Notes under the pieces: model-generated
What the model was told of the DNA's origin: nothing
Seen by the model: the letters and a program-made list of their open reading frames with translations, nothing else
Databases searched by the model: none
Position numbers and translations under genes: made by a program
Shown: piece by piece, positions 10,421 through 19,891 of the stretch
Position numbering within the stretch: position 1 is the stretch's first letter
Layout of the letters: the number at the start of each line of letters is the position of its first letter
Source: an uncultured Bacteroidota bacterium
Lineage (GTDB): Bacteria; Bacteroidota; Bacteroidia; Bacteroidales; UBA12481
Length of the DNA: 64,000 bases
NCBI GenBank assembly: GCA_903851365.1
Contig: CAINOB010000059.1
Location: 1-64,000 of the forward strand
Reading direction: 5' to 3'

Positions 10421-11974
10421 GTGAAAACCCGGTTCATCTCTGCAGCAGCAATTATCTTTCTGATCGTTGCACAATTTTCATGTATCCAGGTCCCGACCGA
10501 TCTTACACGGGAGAGCATCATCCCGCGCCCGGTTTTGGTTCAGCCTACTGCGCTGTCATTTAAGCTGACCGATAAAACCGACATTTATGTATCAGGACAG
10601 TCGGATGAAATAAAATCTATCGGCAATTATCTGGCTGACAAGCTAAATCCTTCAACTGGCTTAAGATTTGAAGTTAAAACTACATCGAAAGCTCCACATA
10701 ATGGGAATATCTACCTAATACTAGATCCTGATATTCCGGGCATTGGGGAAGAAGGGTATGAAATCAGCATCACTAAAAAGATGGTACAGATTTCTGCCGT
10801 CAAACCGGCCGGATTGTTTTACGGGGTCCAGACGCTTCTGCAGATCCTGCCTGCAAAGGTTGAATCGCCGACTATTCAGGAGGGTCCATGGAGTCTGGCT
10901 ACCGGTACCATCAAGGATTATCCGGATTATGGCTATCGTGGTGCCATGCTTGATGTTGCGAGGCACTTTTTTAAGGCAGAGGATGTTAAAAGACTGATCG
11001 ATCAGATGGCCCGGTATAAGATGAACCGGCTGCATCTTCACCTTGCGGATGATCAGGGATGGCGCATCGAGATAAAATCATGGCCCAATCTGACCACTAC
11101 TGGTGGCAGCACCCAGGTTGGAGGGGCAGCAGGCGGGTTTTATACCCAGGCAGAGTATACGGATATCGTAAAGTACGCACAGGCACGCTATATCACTATC
11201 ATTCCGGAGATCGATATGCCCGGCCACACCAATGCCGCACTGGCCTCCTATGCCGAGCTGAACTGCAATGGCAAAGCCACGAAACTTTATACTGGGACCG
11301 ATGTGGGTTTCAGCACGCTTTGCACTTCCAAGGAGATCACTTATCAGTTTATTTCAGATGTTTTCCGTGAGATAGCCGTCATAACGCCCGGACCTTATAT
11401 TCATATTGGAGGCGACGAATCGCACGTGACCAAAAAAGAAGATTATATTCCGTTTATCAGCAGGGTGCAGGAAATTGTTACATCGGTTGGCAAAATCCCA
11501 ATGGGATGGGACGACATAGCGCTCTCGACATTAAAACCAGGCACCGTTTGTCAGCACTGGGCAACGGTTGAAAATGCCGTTAAGGCTACCGGTCAGGGTG
11601 CCAAGCTTGTTCTTTCCCCGGCCAGCAAGGCTTATCTGGATATGAAATATGACTCGGCAACCACCCTGGGACTCCATTGGGCCGGGTATGTTGAAGTGGA
11701 CAAGGGATATTCGTGGGATCCCGCGAGCTATGTTCATGGTGTTACCAAAGCCGGTATTCTGGGTATTGAGGCTGCCTTGTGGACCGAAACCATCACCAAT
11801 AAAGAGGAGATTGATTATATGGTTTTCCCGCGTTTGCCGGGATATGCCGAGATTGGCTGGACCCTGTCATCGATGCGGTCATGGGACGAATATAAAGTAA
11901 GATTAGGCAAGCAGGGCGAAAGGTTTAAGGCGATGGGGATCAACTTTTACAGGTCGCCGAAGGTCGCGTGGTAG
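10421..11974 (+). CDS. Beta-N-acetylhexosaminidase, GH20, lipoprotein
   Basis: RGAMLDVARHFFKAEDVKRLIDQMARYKMNRLHLHLADDQGWRIEIKSWP and HIGGDESH; GTG start at 10421 gives lipoprotein signal VKTRFISAAAIIFLIVAQFSC. The ORF track extends to 10358. Confidence 0.93.
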   Translation: MKTRFISAAAIIFLIVAQFSCIQVPTDLTRESIIPRPVLVQPTALSFKLTDKTDIYVSGQSDEIKSIGNYLADKLNPSTGLRFEVKTTSKAPHNGNIYLILDPDIPGIGEEGYEISITKKMVQISAVKPAGLFYGVQTLLQILPAKVESPTIQEGPWSLATGTIKDYPDYGYRGAMLDVARHFFKAEDVKRLIDQMARYKMNRLHLHLADDQGWRIEIKSWPNLTTTGGSTQVGGAAGGFYTQAEYTDIVKYAQARYITIIPEIDMPGHTNAALASYAELNCNGKATKLYTGTDVGFSTLCTSKEITYQFISDVFREIAVITPGPYIHIGGDESHVTKKEDYIPFISRVQEIVTSVGKIPMGWDDIALSTLKPGTVCQHWATVENAVKATGQGAKLVLSPASKAYLDMKYDSATTLGLHWAGYVEVDKGYSWDPASYVHGVTKAGILGIEAALWTETITNKEEIDYMVFPRLPGYAEIGWTLSSMRSWDEYKVRLGKQGERFKAMGINFYRSPKVAW

Positions 11975-11978
11975 TAGT

Positions 11979-12155
11979 AAAGGCAAAAAGGCAGGAGGGC
12001 AAAAAGGCAAGAAGTAAAGTTATAAGTCAAAATTGAAAAGACTTAAGGGTGCATTCTGGAGCAACGCTATTAAAGACGGACACTTAAAACTTTTTTCTCA
12101 AAACTTACTTCTTGCCTTTTTGCCCTCCTGCTCTTTTGCCCTTTTGCCCTTGCAG
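11979..12155. repeat. Inverted pair of GGCA-type arrays
   Basis: GCAGGAGGGCAAAAAGGCAAGAAGTAA at 11991-12017 is a perfect 27/27 reverse complement of 12105-12131; arms extend further with mismatches. Confidence 0.9.
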
Positions 12156-12176
12156 GGGCGGAATTGAGGTGGATCG

Positions 12177-12563
12177 CTACTTGGAGGCAACGATATTGAT
12201 TTCAGCCAGTTCGCGGCCTACCTGTCTGATGCCGTTCATGATTCGTTCCAGTTGAGCTGGAGAAGGTTTCTTTTGTCCGCTGATATATTGAGCCAAAAGA
12301 CTTTGGTTCATTTTGATGCGCTTACATAAGGCAGATGCGTTGATCACACTATAAAACTCAAAAAACTGAGGGAGATCCAGGGAAATACGGATATCTTCCA
12401 GGGTAACAACCTTACCATCATCTTCGAAATGCAAATTTATAGCCTCCAATATATTGGACCGTAATTCTTCCATATCAGATCCAACCGTATATACCATATA
12501 ATCTGTGGCATATGCGGAATACCCAGTATTGGTCACCTCGACGATAAATTCAATTTTCTTCAT
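12177..12563 (-). CDS. hicB: HicB-like antitoxin with C-terminal XRE-type HTH
   Basis: N-terminal HicB-like fold (FIVEVTNTGYSAYATDYMVYTVGSDMEELRSNILEAI) and ALCKRIKMNQSLLAQYISGQKKPSPAQLERI helix-turn-helix; adjacent to hicA. Confidence 0.75.
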   Translation of the reverse strand: MKKIEFIVEVTNTGYSAYATDYMVYTVGSDMEELRSNILEAINLHFEDDGKVVTLEDIRISLDLPQFFEFYSVINASALCKRIKMNQSLLAQYISGQKKPSPAQLERIMNGIRQVGRELAEINIVASK

Positions 12564-12759
12564 TTTGATTCTTCTTAGCTTTATTTACCTGCTTGAGTAT
12601 CTTGCTTTGCAACCCCTTACCCACTTCTTTGGCACCATGCATAGGCACTGTTACCTGAATATCATTTTCTTTGTGCCTCAGAATAAGGTGACTTCCGTTC
12701 TGTCGGACGATGTACCATCCGTTAGACAATAAATACCGAATAAACTGTTTATTTTTCAT
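12550..12759 (-). CDS. hicA: HicA-family mRNA interferase toxin
   Basis: FIRYLLSNGWYIVRQNGSHLILRHKENDIQVTVPMHGAKEVGKGLQSKILKQ, with the catalytic His context GSH. Confidence 0.9.
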   Translation of the reverse strand: MKNKQFIRYLLSNGWYIVRQNGSHLILRHKENDIQVTVPMHGAKEVGKGLQSKILKQVNKAKKNQNEEN

Positions 12760-12828
12760 TACAAAAGTAATAAATTTATTACCTGCGACAAATTCTCAAA
12801 TAGTGCTGCCTGCTAAATGTCATGGTCA

Positions 12829-12859
12829 GGGACGGGGTCCCGTTTTTCAACGGGATGAC
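12829..12859 (-). repeat. Palindromic repeat (copy A)
   Basis: gggacggggtcccgtttttcaacgggatgac. Confidence 0.85.
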
Positions 12860-12957
12860 AAAGAAGGGTTTGGTACAGAGGACACTTCTGAACGATGCTT
12901 TTTGGTACTTCGGGGGGTTTTACTTTTCTTTGCGCCTAAATTTCAAAAACTTATCAC

Positions 12958-13440
12958 GTGAAAATCGAAAACAATCTTGTCGTCCAGATACATTACACCT
13001 TGAAAGATGATCAGGGTGAGATCCTTGACAGTTCAGCCGAACATGGTCCATTGCCTTATATACATGGTGTCGGGGCATTGATTCCGGGACTGGAAAAAGA
13101 GTTGACCGGCAAAAAAGCTGGCGATAAATTCACAGCGGTGATTGCTCCGGCTGACGGCTATGGCGATTACGATAAGGAACAGGTATTTCAGGTTCCGGCC
13201 GATGGTTTCGATGGTGACGACGAACTGGAATTAGGCATGCAGGTTCAGCTCGATTCGGAGAATGGACCGATGACAGCAACGATAACCGCTATCGATGGTG
13301 AAGAGGTAACCCTCGACCTGAATCATCCTCTCGCAGGTGTCAGCCTACATTTCGATGTTGAAGTGGTTGAAGTTCGCGAAGCCACCAAGCAGGAGCTCGA
13401 ACACGGGCACGTGCATACGCCGGGGCATCATCACCATTAG
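12958..13440 (+). CDS. slyD: FKBP-type peptidyl-prolyl cis-trans isomerase, SlyD-like
   Basis: GTG start; VQIHYTLKDDQGEILDSSAEHGPLPYIHGVGALIPGLEKELTGKKAGDKF and His-rich tail GHVHTPGHHHH. Confidence 0.93.
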   Translation: MKIENNLVVQIHYTLKDDQGEILDSSAEHGPLPYIHGVGALIPGLEKELTGKKAGDKFTAVIAPADGYGDYDKEQVFQVPADGFDGDDELELGMQVQLDSENGPMTATITAIDGEEVTLDLNHPLAGVSLHFDVEVVEVREATKQELEHGHVHTPGHHHH

Positions 13441-13484
13441 GATCGAAGAAGAAGATCGGTGGACGAAAGAAAGATCGGCAGAGT
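13441..13484 (+). repeat. Heptad-type array directly after the slyD stop
   Basis: gatcgaagaagaagatcggtggacgaaagaaagatcggcagag, same words as the other heptad arrays. Confidence 0.8.
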
Positions 13485-13485
13485 T

Positions 13486-13516
13486 GTCATCCCCGCGAAG
13501 GCGGGGACCCCGTCCC
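13486..13516 (+). repeat. Palindromic repeat (copy B)
   Basis: gtcatccccgcgaaggcggggaccccgtccc. Confidence 0.95.
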
Positions 13517-13538
13517 TAACAGCGACATTATCTTGAGG

Positions 13539-14924
13539 TTAAACCATCTTCTTCGGATCGACCCAGAGGGTGAATTCGGCGTCGGTGACATAGCCAAGTT
13601 TCATGGCAGCCTGCCGGAGGGATAATCCTTCCTTGTGTGCCTTTTTCGCAATCTCGGCTGATTTTTCGTATCCGATATGCGTATTCAGCGCAGTCACCAG
13701 CATAAGTGAATTTTCCACATGCCGTTCAATAACCGGGTAGTTCGGTTCAATCCCGATTGCGCAGTTATTGTTGAACGATACGCAGGCATCGCCGAGTAAC
13801 CGTGCCGAGGTGAGGAAGTTGGCTATAATAACGGGCTTGAAAACGTTCAGCTCAAAATGGCCGAGCATTCCACCGATACCTATTGCAACATCATTCCCCA
13901 TAATCTGGGCACAAACCATCGTCATTGCTTCGATCTGAGTCGGATTAACCTTGCCAGGCATTATGGATGAGCCCGGTTCGTTTTCCGGAATGGAGATCTC
14001 ACCGATACCGCTTCTGGGGCCTGATGAAAGGACGCGAATATCGTTAGCTATTTTCATGAAGCTGACGGCAAGCATTTTCAGGGCACCATGTGATTCCACG
14101 ATGGCATCATGGGCAGCCAGTGATTCAAATTTATTTTCGGCTGAAACAAACGGATAGCCGGTGAGTTGTGCAATTTTTGCGGCCACGAGTTCGGCATAAC
14201 CTTTCGGGGCATTGATGCCGGTACCCACTGCGGTGCCTCCCAAAGCCAGTTCGCTCAGGTGGGCCAGTGAATTCCGCAAAGCTTTCAGACCATGGTCGAG
14301 CTGCGACACATATCCGGAGAATTCCTGCCCGAGAGTCAGTGGTGTGGCGTCCATAAAATGGGTACGGCCGATCTTGACAATCTCCATAAAGGCTTTTGAT
14401 TTGGCTGCCAAAGTATTGCGCAGCAGCTCAATGCCCGGGATTGTCGTTTCGATCAGGATTTTATAAGCGGCGATATGCATGGCGGTCGGGAAAGTATCGT
14501 TCGATGACTGCGATTTGTTCACATCATCATTCGGGTGAACCAGACGGGTACCTTCGCCCAGTTTATTACCCAACAGTACGTGGGTGCGGTTGGAGATCAC
14601 CTCGTTGAGGTTCATATTCGACTGGGTGCCGGAGCCTGTCTGCCAGATCACCAATGGGAATTCTCCATTGTGCTTGCCAGCCAGTATCTCGTCGCATACC
14701 TCGCCAATTAGTTTAGCCTTTTGTTCTGTCAATACACCCAGGTCCTGATTTGTAAGAGCGGCAGCCTTTTTCAGGTAAGCAAATGCCATGATAATTTCGT
14801 GCGGCATGGAACCGGGCTCACCGATTTTGAAGTTGTTGATGGAGCGCTGAGTCTGAGCTCCCCAGTACTTATTGGCCGGTACTTCAACCGGGCCCATCGT
14901 ATCCTTTTCAATTCTGTATTCCAT
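13539..14924 (-). CDS. fumC: Fumarate hydratase class II
   Basis: [35 protein letters not shown] and the signature [11 protein letters not shown]. Confidence 0.98.
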   Translation of the reverse strand: MEYRIEKDTMGPVEVPANKYWGAQTQRSINNFKIGEPGSMPHEIIMAFAYLKKAAALTNQDLGVLTEQKAKLIGEVCDEILAGKHNGEFPLVIWQTGSGTQSNMNLNEVISNRTHVLLGNKLGEGTRLVHPNDDVNKSQSSNDTFPTAMHIAAYKILIETTIPGIELLRNTLAAKSKAFMEIVKIGRTHFMDATPLTLGQEFSGYVSQLDHGLKALRNSLAHLSELALGGTAVGTGINAPKGYAELVAAKIAQLTGYPFVSAENKFESLAAHDAIVESHGALKMLAVSFMKIANDIRVLSSGPRSGIGEISIPENEPGSSIMPGKVNPTQIEAMTMVCAQIMGNDVAIGIGGMLGHFELNVFKPVIIANFLTSARLLGDACVSFNNNCAIGIEPNYPVIERHVENSLMLVTALNTHIGYEKSAEIAKKAHKEGLSLRQAAMKLGYVTDAEFTLWVDPKKMV

Positions 14925-14929
14925 ATCTT

Positions 14930-14985
14930 AATTTGAAAATTTGAAAATTCGACAATTTGGTAATTTGGTAATTTGGTAATTCGGA
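14930..14985. repeat. Octamer tandem array (AATTTGGT-type, 7 units)
   Basis: aatttgaa|aatttgaa|aattcgac|aatttggt|aatttggt|aatttggt|aattcgga. Confidence 0.95.
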
Positions 14986-15109
14986 GAAACTGCGTTAAAT
15001 TTAATGATTAAATCACAATTCACTATATTTACAATTAAGCCTTTGGCAACCTGTAATGTTTTTCTTCGGATGCCAAAATTGTCCTTCTGTCCCCCGGAAC
15101 TTTTATGTA

Positions 15110-16078
15110 ATGAGCATGCAATTTGATCATGGATATTACAACAAGCTGAGCATCGGGTGGATATTCCTTCTGATCATTATCTCGTCCTGTGAAAAGACCA
15201 ATCAGCCACCAGAAGCAAAATTTAAAGTATCGGCTTATCTGGCTGATACCCTTGCTGTCCTTGAGTTTGATGCAACCGCGGTATCGGATCCGGAGGACCA
15301 GCAGCTCGCTCTGTTTGTGCAATGGGATTTTCAGGGCGATGGCAAATGGGATACCGATTATTCCAATCAGAAATTAACCGCATTCCGCTATGATAAAAAA
15401 GGTCTGTTCCACCCAATTCTGCAAGTTAAAGATCAGGATGGCGCGACCGATACCACCTCGATGGAAGTCCTGATTACCGACATCATGAAAGTATCGCAAT
15501 TGGTGGATGCCAGAGATGGAAGATCCTATAAAATAACTTTGATTGAGGATGTTTGGTGGATGTCGGAAAACCTCGATTACGGCTCATGGATAAAGGCACC
15601 GCAGGGGCAGGAAAATAATCGTATCGTGGAGAAATATTATTACGATAACGATTCAACACAATCCATTTACAAAGGCGGTTTATATACCTGGAAAGAAGTC
15701 TCCGGATGGTCAAAGACAAATCTTCCTCAGGGGATCTGTCCGGAGGGATGGCAGCTGCCGGATGGAGTCGCCCTGGCAAAGCTTATTAAAAAAGGTTCTC
15801 TCATTTCGCCTCAAAGGAGGCTGTATGGTCCAGGAGGATTTTGGAATCTTGATTTACCTGATCACGGAGGGAGCTACAGTTGGTATGTGAATTATGAGTT
15901 TTCGATGGGCGAAAGCCACTGGTGGACCGGCGAATGTTATGGTGACTATTCCAGAAATACGCCATGGGTTATTTGGTACCGTGACTATATGAATTTAGTC
16001 TATTCAAATTTTGATGGCGAGGCTACTAACTATTATATGGCAGCATTACCTGTGAGATGCATAAAAAAGGTGCAATAA
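15110..16078 (+). CDS. PKD-like lipoprotein with Fibrobacter-succinogenes-major-paralog (FISUMP) domain
   Basis: IISSCEK lipobox, PKD-like FDATAVSDPEDQQLALFVQWDFQGDGKWDTDYS, VDARDGRSYKITLIEDVWWMSENLDYGSW. Likely start 15110, not the track's 15056. Confidence 0.8.
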   Translation: MSMQFDHGYYNKLSIGWIFLLIIISSCEKTNQPPEAKFKVSAYLADTLAVLEFDATAVSDPEDQQLALFVQWDFQGDGKWDTDYSNQKLTAFRYDKKGLFHPILQVKDQDGATDTTSMEVLITDIMKVSQLVDARDGRSYKITLIEDVWWMSENLDYGSWIKAPQGQENNRIVEKYYYDNDSTQSIYKGGLYTWKEVSGWSKTNLPQGICPEGWQLPDGVALAKLIKKGSLISPQRRLYGPGGFWNLDLPDHGGSYSWYVNYEFSMGESHWWTGECYGDYSRNTPWVIWYRDYMNLVYSNFDGEATNYYMAALPVRCIKKVQ

Positions 16079-17136
16079 AATCAGGGCTTATAGCCTTACT
16101 GGGTCTGGTCATGCTAACGAATTGCGAGACCGATTTCAACCCGGGTATGCCTGCTAAGGATATCCCAGTTATTTATGGACTAATCGATTATGATGATCAG
16201 GAATACCAGGTATCTGTTACCAAGACCTTTCTCCCGGATGGTCCGGGAACTGCCGGTATCGGAACTGATACTGATCTCTACTATGATTCACTGATAGTCA
16301 GCCTTGAATTGCGCATTGATCCGGAAGGTAAAATTTATAGTATAGGATATGGCTGGGAGCAATGGTTAACCGATTATCAACATTACGGAGAGCTGATTAT
16401 CCGGAAGGAAATGCAACCTAAAATGATATTGGATACGGTTAATGGCAAATACAGAAAGGTATACACACTGCCTGCCAGTGAATTTGTCAAGTATGGGACG
16501 TACGGTGTAGGTGGTCTCAATCCCCTGTTTATCAGGCTGGTTGTACAGCAGCCGGGAAGCGGTATTTATGCAGTGGCATCTACACGAATCTGTCCAAGGC
16601 CCTTTTTAATGAGTCTGGGCAAAGCAGCCGCGATGAGTCTGTATAATGATCTGGTGGAATGGTCGTGGGATTCACATGGGTATTATCAGGAGCCCAAGAT
16701 TACGGTTCATTACCAGGAACTACAAAGCGGGATATGGTCGGAAAAACAGCTGACCTGGAATTTCAGCCCGTTTGAGCCAAAGGAATTTATTGGCGATACC
16801 GGATCAAAATTCACCTATTATTCTGGTTTACCATTTACTGAAAGTATCCTGATGCATATCGGAGGCAGGATCAAAGAGAGTCCCGATGTTGAAGCGCGAA
16901 AGCTCATCAGTTATGACCTGGTAGTTTTTAATGCCGATCCGATTTTCGGTCAATATCTGGAATCCGATAAAATTGTATCCGACCAGATTGGCAGGCCCAT
17001 TTCAAACGTTGTCAATGGACTGGGAATCTTTGCATCGACCAGTAAAACAGGTCAATATGGATGGACCTTGGATAACAACAGCATGGATTCGCTGGTCAAG
17101 GGGCGATACACGAAACATTTGAAATTTGTGAAATAG
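16057..17136 (+). CDS. DUF4249-family lipoprotein
   Basis: MLTNCETDFN lipobox; overall pattern matches DUF4249 (PVIYGLIDYDDQEYQVSVTKTF...). Confidence 0.8.
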   Translation: MHKKGAIKSGLIALLGLVMLTNCETDFNPGMPAKDIPVIYGLIDYDDQEYQVSVTKTFLPDGPGTAGIGTDTDLYYDSLIVSLELRIDPEGKIYSIGYGWEQWLTDYQHYGELIIRKEMQPKMILDTVNGKYRKVYTLPASEFVKYGTYGVGGLNPLFIRLVVQQPGSGIYAVASTRICPRPFLMSLGKAAAMSLYNDLVEWSWDSHGYYQEPKITVHYQELQSGIWSEKQLTWNFSPFEPKEFIGDTGSKFTYYSGLPFTESILMHIGGRIKESPDVEARKLISYDLVVFNADPIFGQYLESDKIVSDQIGRPISNVVNGLGIFASTSKTGQYGWTLDNNSMDSLVKGRYTKHLKFVK

Positions 17137-17417
17137 ACTCCTGGATGTTCAATAAACAGACTGAATCCTTATGCGAAGCTTTAGACATATTGGATATCTC
17201 TTTGGATCTGATTTCTAAAAATGGGCTTGATATATTTTAACCTGCAAATATCAACCGGTTTGTCGAATTGCAATTGGATTTCACTTTTTAATTCCATTTC
17301 TAATTCAAAGATAAGTGTTTCCACCAATTACTAAAAGAATTGATTGTCTACCAGTGTATACCAACTGTTAACAGATGGATTCATTAATACGCGGTCGTTT
17401 TACACGAAATCTGAAAT

Positions 17418-18740
17418 TTAAAGACTGGTAGAGAAATCACCTGCTGTTTTTAATCCATAGGCAAAGTAAAGCGGTACAAATTCGAGTTTCTGTTCGGGTA
17501 GCGTTTCAAAATTTGCACCTGAAAGGACGAATCCTTTGGGACAATCGGGATAAGATTTTAGAAATAAATGCAAGCTCCTCAGTTTACCCGATGGTCCACT
17601 TTTCACTTCAACCGGATAGATTTTGCCATTTTTATCCATCAGGTAATCAACTTCAGCCAGACTGCTTTTCGCCTGGCGCGACCAGTAATACAGGTCCTGT
17701 CCGGCAGATAAAAATTCCTGCCCTACAAATTGTTCTGCCAAGGCACCCCGGTACAATGCCAATAGATCATCGGAAAGCATATCAATATCCGAAGAAAGAT
17801 TGCTCAGCGATCTCATTAATCCGATATCAGTCAACAGCGTTTTAAATACTTTCTCCGAAGCTGTTGACGCAAATGGCAACCCGGATCCTGATGCTGCTGA
17901 TATTTTATAAAATACCCATGCGGAACATAATAGATCATACGCTTTAGTGATGGTTGGATTGGTGAAGCCCTCGGCCAGATGCGCATATTTAGTTTGCTGG
18001 CCAACCTTTGTCGCCACCGATGAAAGAACGCTCATGAGGCACCGTTTGTCGGAGTATGGTGCATATTTCGAAAAGTCCTGTCGGAAAGCATGAACCAGAT
18101 CATTTTGAACTTCAAAAACTGCCGTCATACTTCCGGTGCCAGCATAAGTATTCACACACTCAGGCATACCTCCGATAAATAAGTATTTCCGCAGCTCGTC
18201 CATTAAACGGTCATGAACCGCTTCAGACTGCGGTTTTGGACTGGTCAAAATGATATCAGCAAGCATGGGTTGATTTGTCGCCCATAAAAACTCTCCAAAA
18301 TTCATCGGGTACATGTGAATCATCTGGACTCGTCCAACAGGAAAGCTGATATCCTGCAGGGCAAACTCCAGGAGCGATCCTGCAGCAATTACGTGCAAAT
18401 CCGGCAATTGCTCATAAAAGTATCTTAATGCCATGATGGCTTTGGGACATTCCTGAATTTCATCAATAAAGAGCAGGTCTTTTCCGGGAGTTATCCGGGT
18501 ATTCAAAAGGATCTCCAATTCTTCGATGATTCTTCTGGCATCGAGATTGGGTTCGAAAACCCTATGCCAGTCAGGGTGCTTTTCGAGATCTACTACAAGA
18601 ACCTGACCTGGGAAAAAGGTTTTTCCAAAATCGACAATCGACCATGATTTGCCCACCTGCCTTGTTCCCCGTACAATCAGGGGCTTCTTGGTTTCTTGAT
18701 TTTTCCAAGCCAGAAGCTGATCGGTGATTAGTCTTTTCAT
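17418..18740 (-). CDS. AAA_14/DUF4143 ATP-binding protein
   Basis: VRGTRQVGKSW Walker A, LLFIDEIQECPKAIMALRYFYE, and C-terminal DUF4143 nuclease-like YYWSRQAKSSLAEVDYLMDKNGKIYPVEVKSG. Confidence 0.93.
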   Translation of the reverse strand: MKRLITDQLLAWKNQETKKPLIVRGTRQVGKSWSIVDFGKTFFPGQVLVVDLEKHPDWHRVFEPNLDARRIIEELEILLNTRITPGKDLLFIDEIQECPKAIMALRYFYEQLPDLHVIAAGSLLEFALQDISFPVGRVQMIHMYPMNFGEFLWATNQPMLADIILTSPKPQSEAVHDRLMDELRKYLFIGGMPECVNTYAGTGSMTAVFEVQNDLVHAFRQDFSKYAPYSDKRCLMSVLSSVATKVGQQTKYAHLAEGFTNPTITKAYDLLCSAWVFYKISAASGSGLPFASTASEKVFKTLLTDIGLMRSLSNLSSDIDMLSDDLLALYRGALAEQFVGQEFLSAGQDLYYWSRQAKSSLAEVDYLMDKNGKIYPVEVKSGPSGKLRSLHLFLKSYPDCPKGFVLSGANFETLPEQKLEFVPLYFAYGLKTAGDFSTSL

Positions 18741-18807
18741 AGTTTACCTTTAAAAATACAAGGCAAATATAATACTCTTCCTTTAATTTTACAAAGGTAA
18801 TTCAGTT

Positions 18808-19827
18808 TTAGTCTTTGAACTTCCTGGCCAGTTCATTGATTTCTGCATCGGTGAGGTCTCCGCCGATCACAATTTTATATTTGAAAATGATATGCTCTCC
18901 GGGATTGATGGTGAGCTTCACGGTTGTTGCATTCTTGTCGAAGTTGCGGCCACCCAGGTTATTGGTGGCAAACAGGCCGTAGCCGCGCGCATGCGACCAG
19001 GCTGGGTAATTGGGATTTTTGGGATGATCGAAAACCACGATCGTGATCACCTCTCCCTTGTCTGTAGCCCGCAAAGCCACCCAGGGACTCCGGGTCGACC
19101 AGACCGCACCGCCTTTATCGCCCTTTGCATTCCGGTAAACACCGTTGACTCCATCGTTGTTCAGCACCGGCACAACCGTTTCTTTCCCACTGGCATCCAA
19201 AAACTTTTCGGCCTGGGTTGCTGGCTCCTCAAAAGCACGGTCGACCCTCAGACCGAGCAGCCCCTCCTTGTTTTCATTGAAAGTAACTTGTTGAACCGCG
19301 GTCAGGTCCGAGGTGCGTTCGATGGTCCGCTGGTCACCGGTACCGGAAAAAACGAAGGTGGTCACTTCGTTCAGCAGCACCTTTCCATTGATATCCACCC
19401 AGTCGGAACTCGCAACCAGCTCACCTTTCCGGGGATTCTCCGATACCACTTTCCGGAATTTTATAGATCCGTATTTCGGTTTCTCAGAGGCTGCGATGGC
19501 AAATGAATTGTTCCAGAAATCAAGCCCGTTCACATTGCCGAAATTCAGCCAGAGTCCTACCTGATGAGGATGGTCGGTCCGCTCAAAGGGCCTTGGATCC
19601 AGTGGGTACCCACGGGTGATAAATTTCCCTGAAGCGCTCATGATCGGGTACAGCGTCTGCTTCTCCATGTTATCCGGATAAATAAATGCCGTGAAGAGCT
19701 TTCCGCCGATCAGGACCTCGATTTTCTTTTCCTGATCCAGGTTCTTAAACGTAACTCTCTGCTGCTTTTCGCCAAACGTTAACAACGACAGCATAAAACT
19801 GAATATCAGTAGTTTCATATTATTCAA
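18808..19827 (-). CDS. DUF6807/PmoA-like exported protein
   Basis: YPLDPRPFERTDHPHQVGLWLNFGNVNGLDFWNNS and NPNYPAWSHARGYGLFATNNLGGRNFD. Confidence 0.8.
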   Translation of the reverse strand: MNNMKLLIFSFMLSLLTFGEKQQRVTFKNLDQEKKIEVLIGGKLFTAFIYPDNMEKQTLYPIMSASGKFITRGYPLDPRPFERTDHPHQVGLWLNFGNVNGLDFWNNSFAIAASEKPKYGSIKFRKVVSENPRKGELVASSDWVDINGKVLLNEVTTFVFSGTGDQRTIERTSDLTAVQQVTFNENKEGLLGLRVDRAFEEPATQAEKFLDASGKETVVPVLNNDGVNGVYRNAKGDKGGAVWSTRSPWVALRATDKGEVITIVVFDHPKNPNYPAWSHARGYGLFATNNLGGRNFDKNATTVKLTINPGEHIIFKYKIVIGGDLTDAEINELARKFKD

Positions 19828-19843
19828 AAATTACACCAACCTC

Positions 19844-19891
19844 ATTATCAAATTATCAAATTGTCAAATTATCAAATTAGCACATTGGCTA
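19844..19891. repeat. Octamer tandem array (ATTATCAA-type) abutting/overlapping the prfB stop
   Basis: attatcaa|attatcaa|attgtcaa|attatcaa|attagcac|attggcta; prfB stop is 19889-19891. Confidence 0.9.

Noticed and set aside
13400-13440. His-rich C-terminus of the SlyD-like protein as a repeat-derived tail
   Set aside because: His-rich metal-binding tails are normal for SlyD, and the DNA here (cacgggcacgtgcatacgccggggcatcatcaccat) does not match the repeat families. The array starts after the stop.
15110-17136. SusC/SusD polysaccharide utilisation locus around the DUF4249 gene and glycosidases
   Set aside because: No TonB-dependent SusC-like receptor or SusD-like gene is visible in the window. 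Glycosidase genes are scattered on both strands.
17137-17417. ncRNA or cryptic gene in the 280-bp gap upstream of the AAA_14/DUF4143 stop
   Set aside because: No ORF, repeat or convincing secondary structure could be supported by eye.
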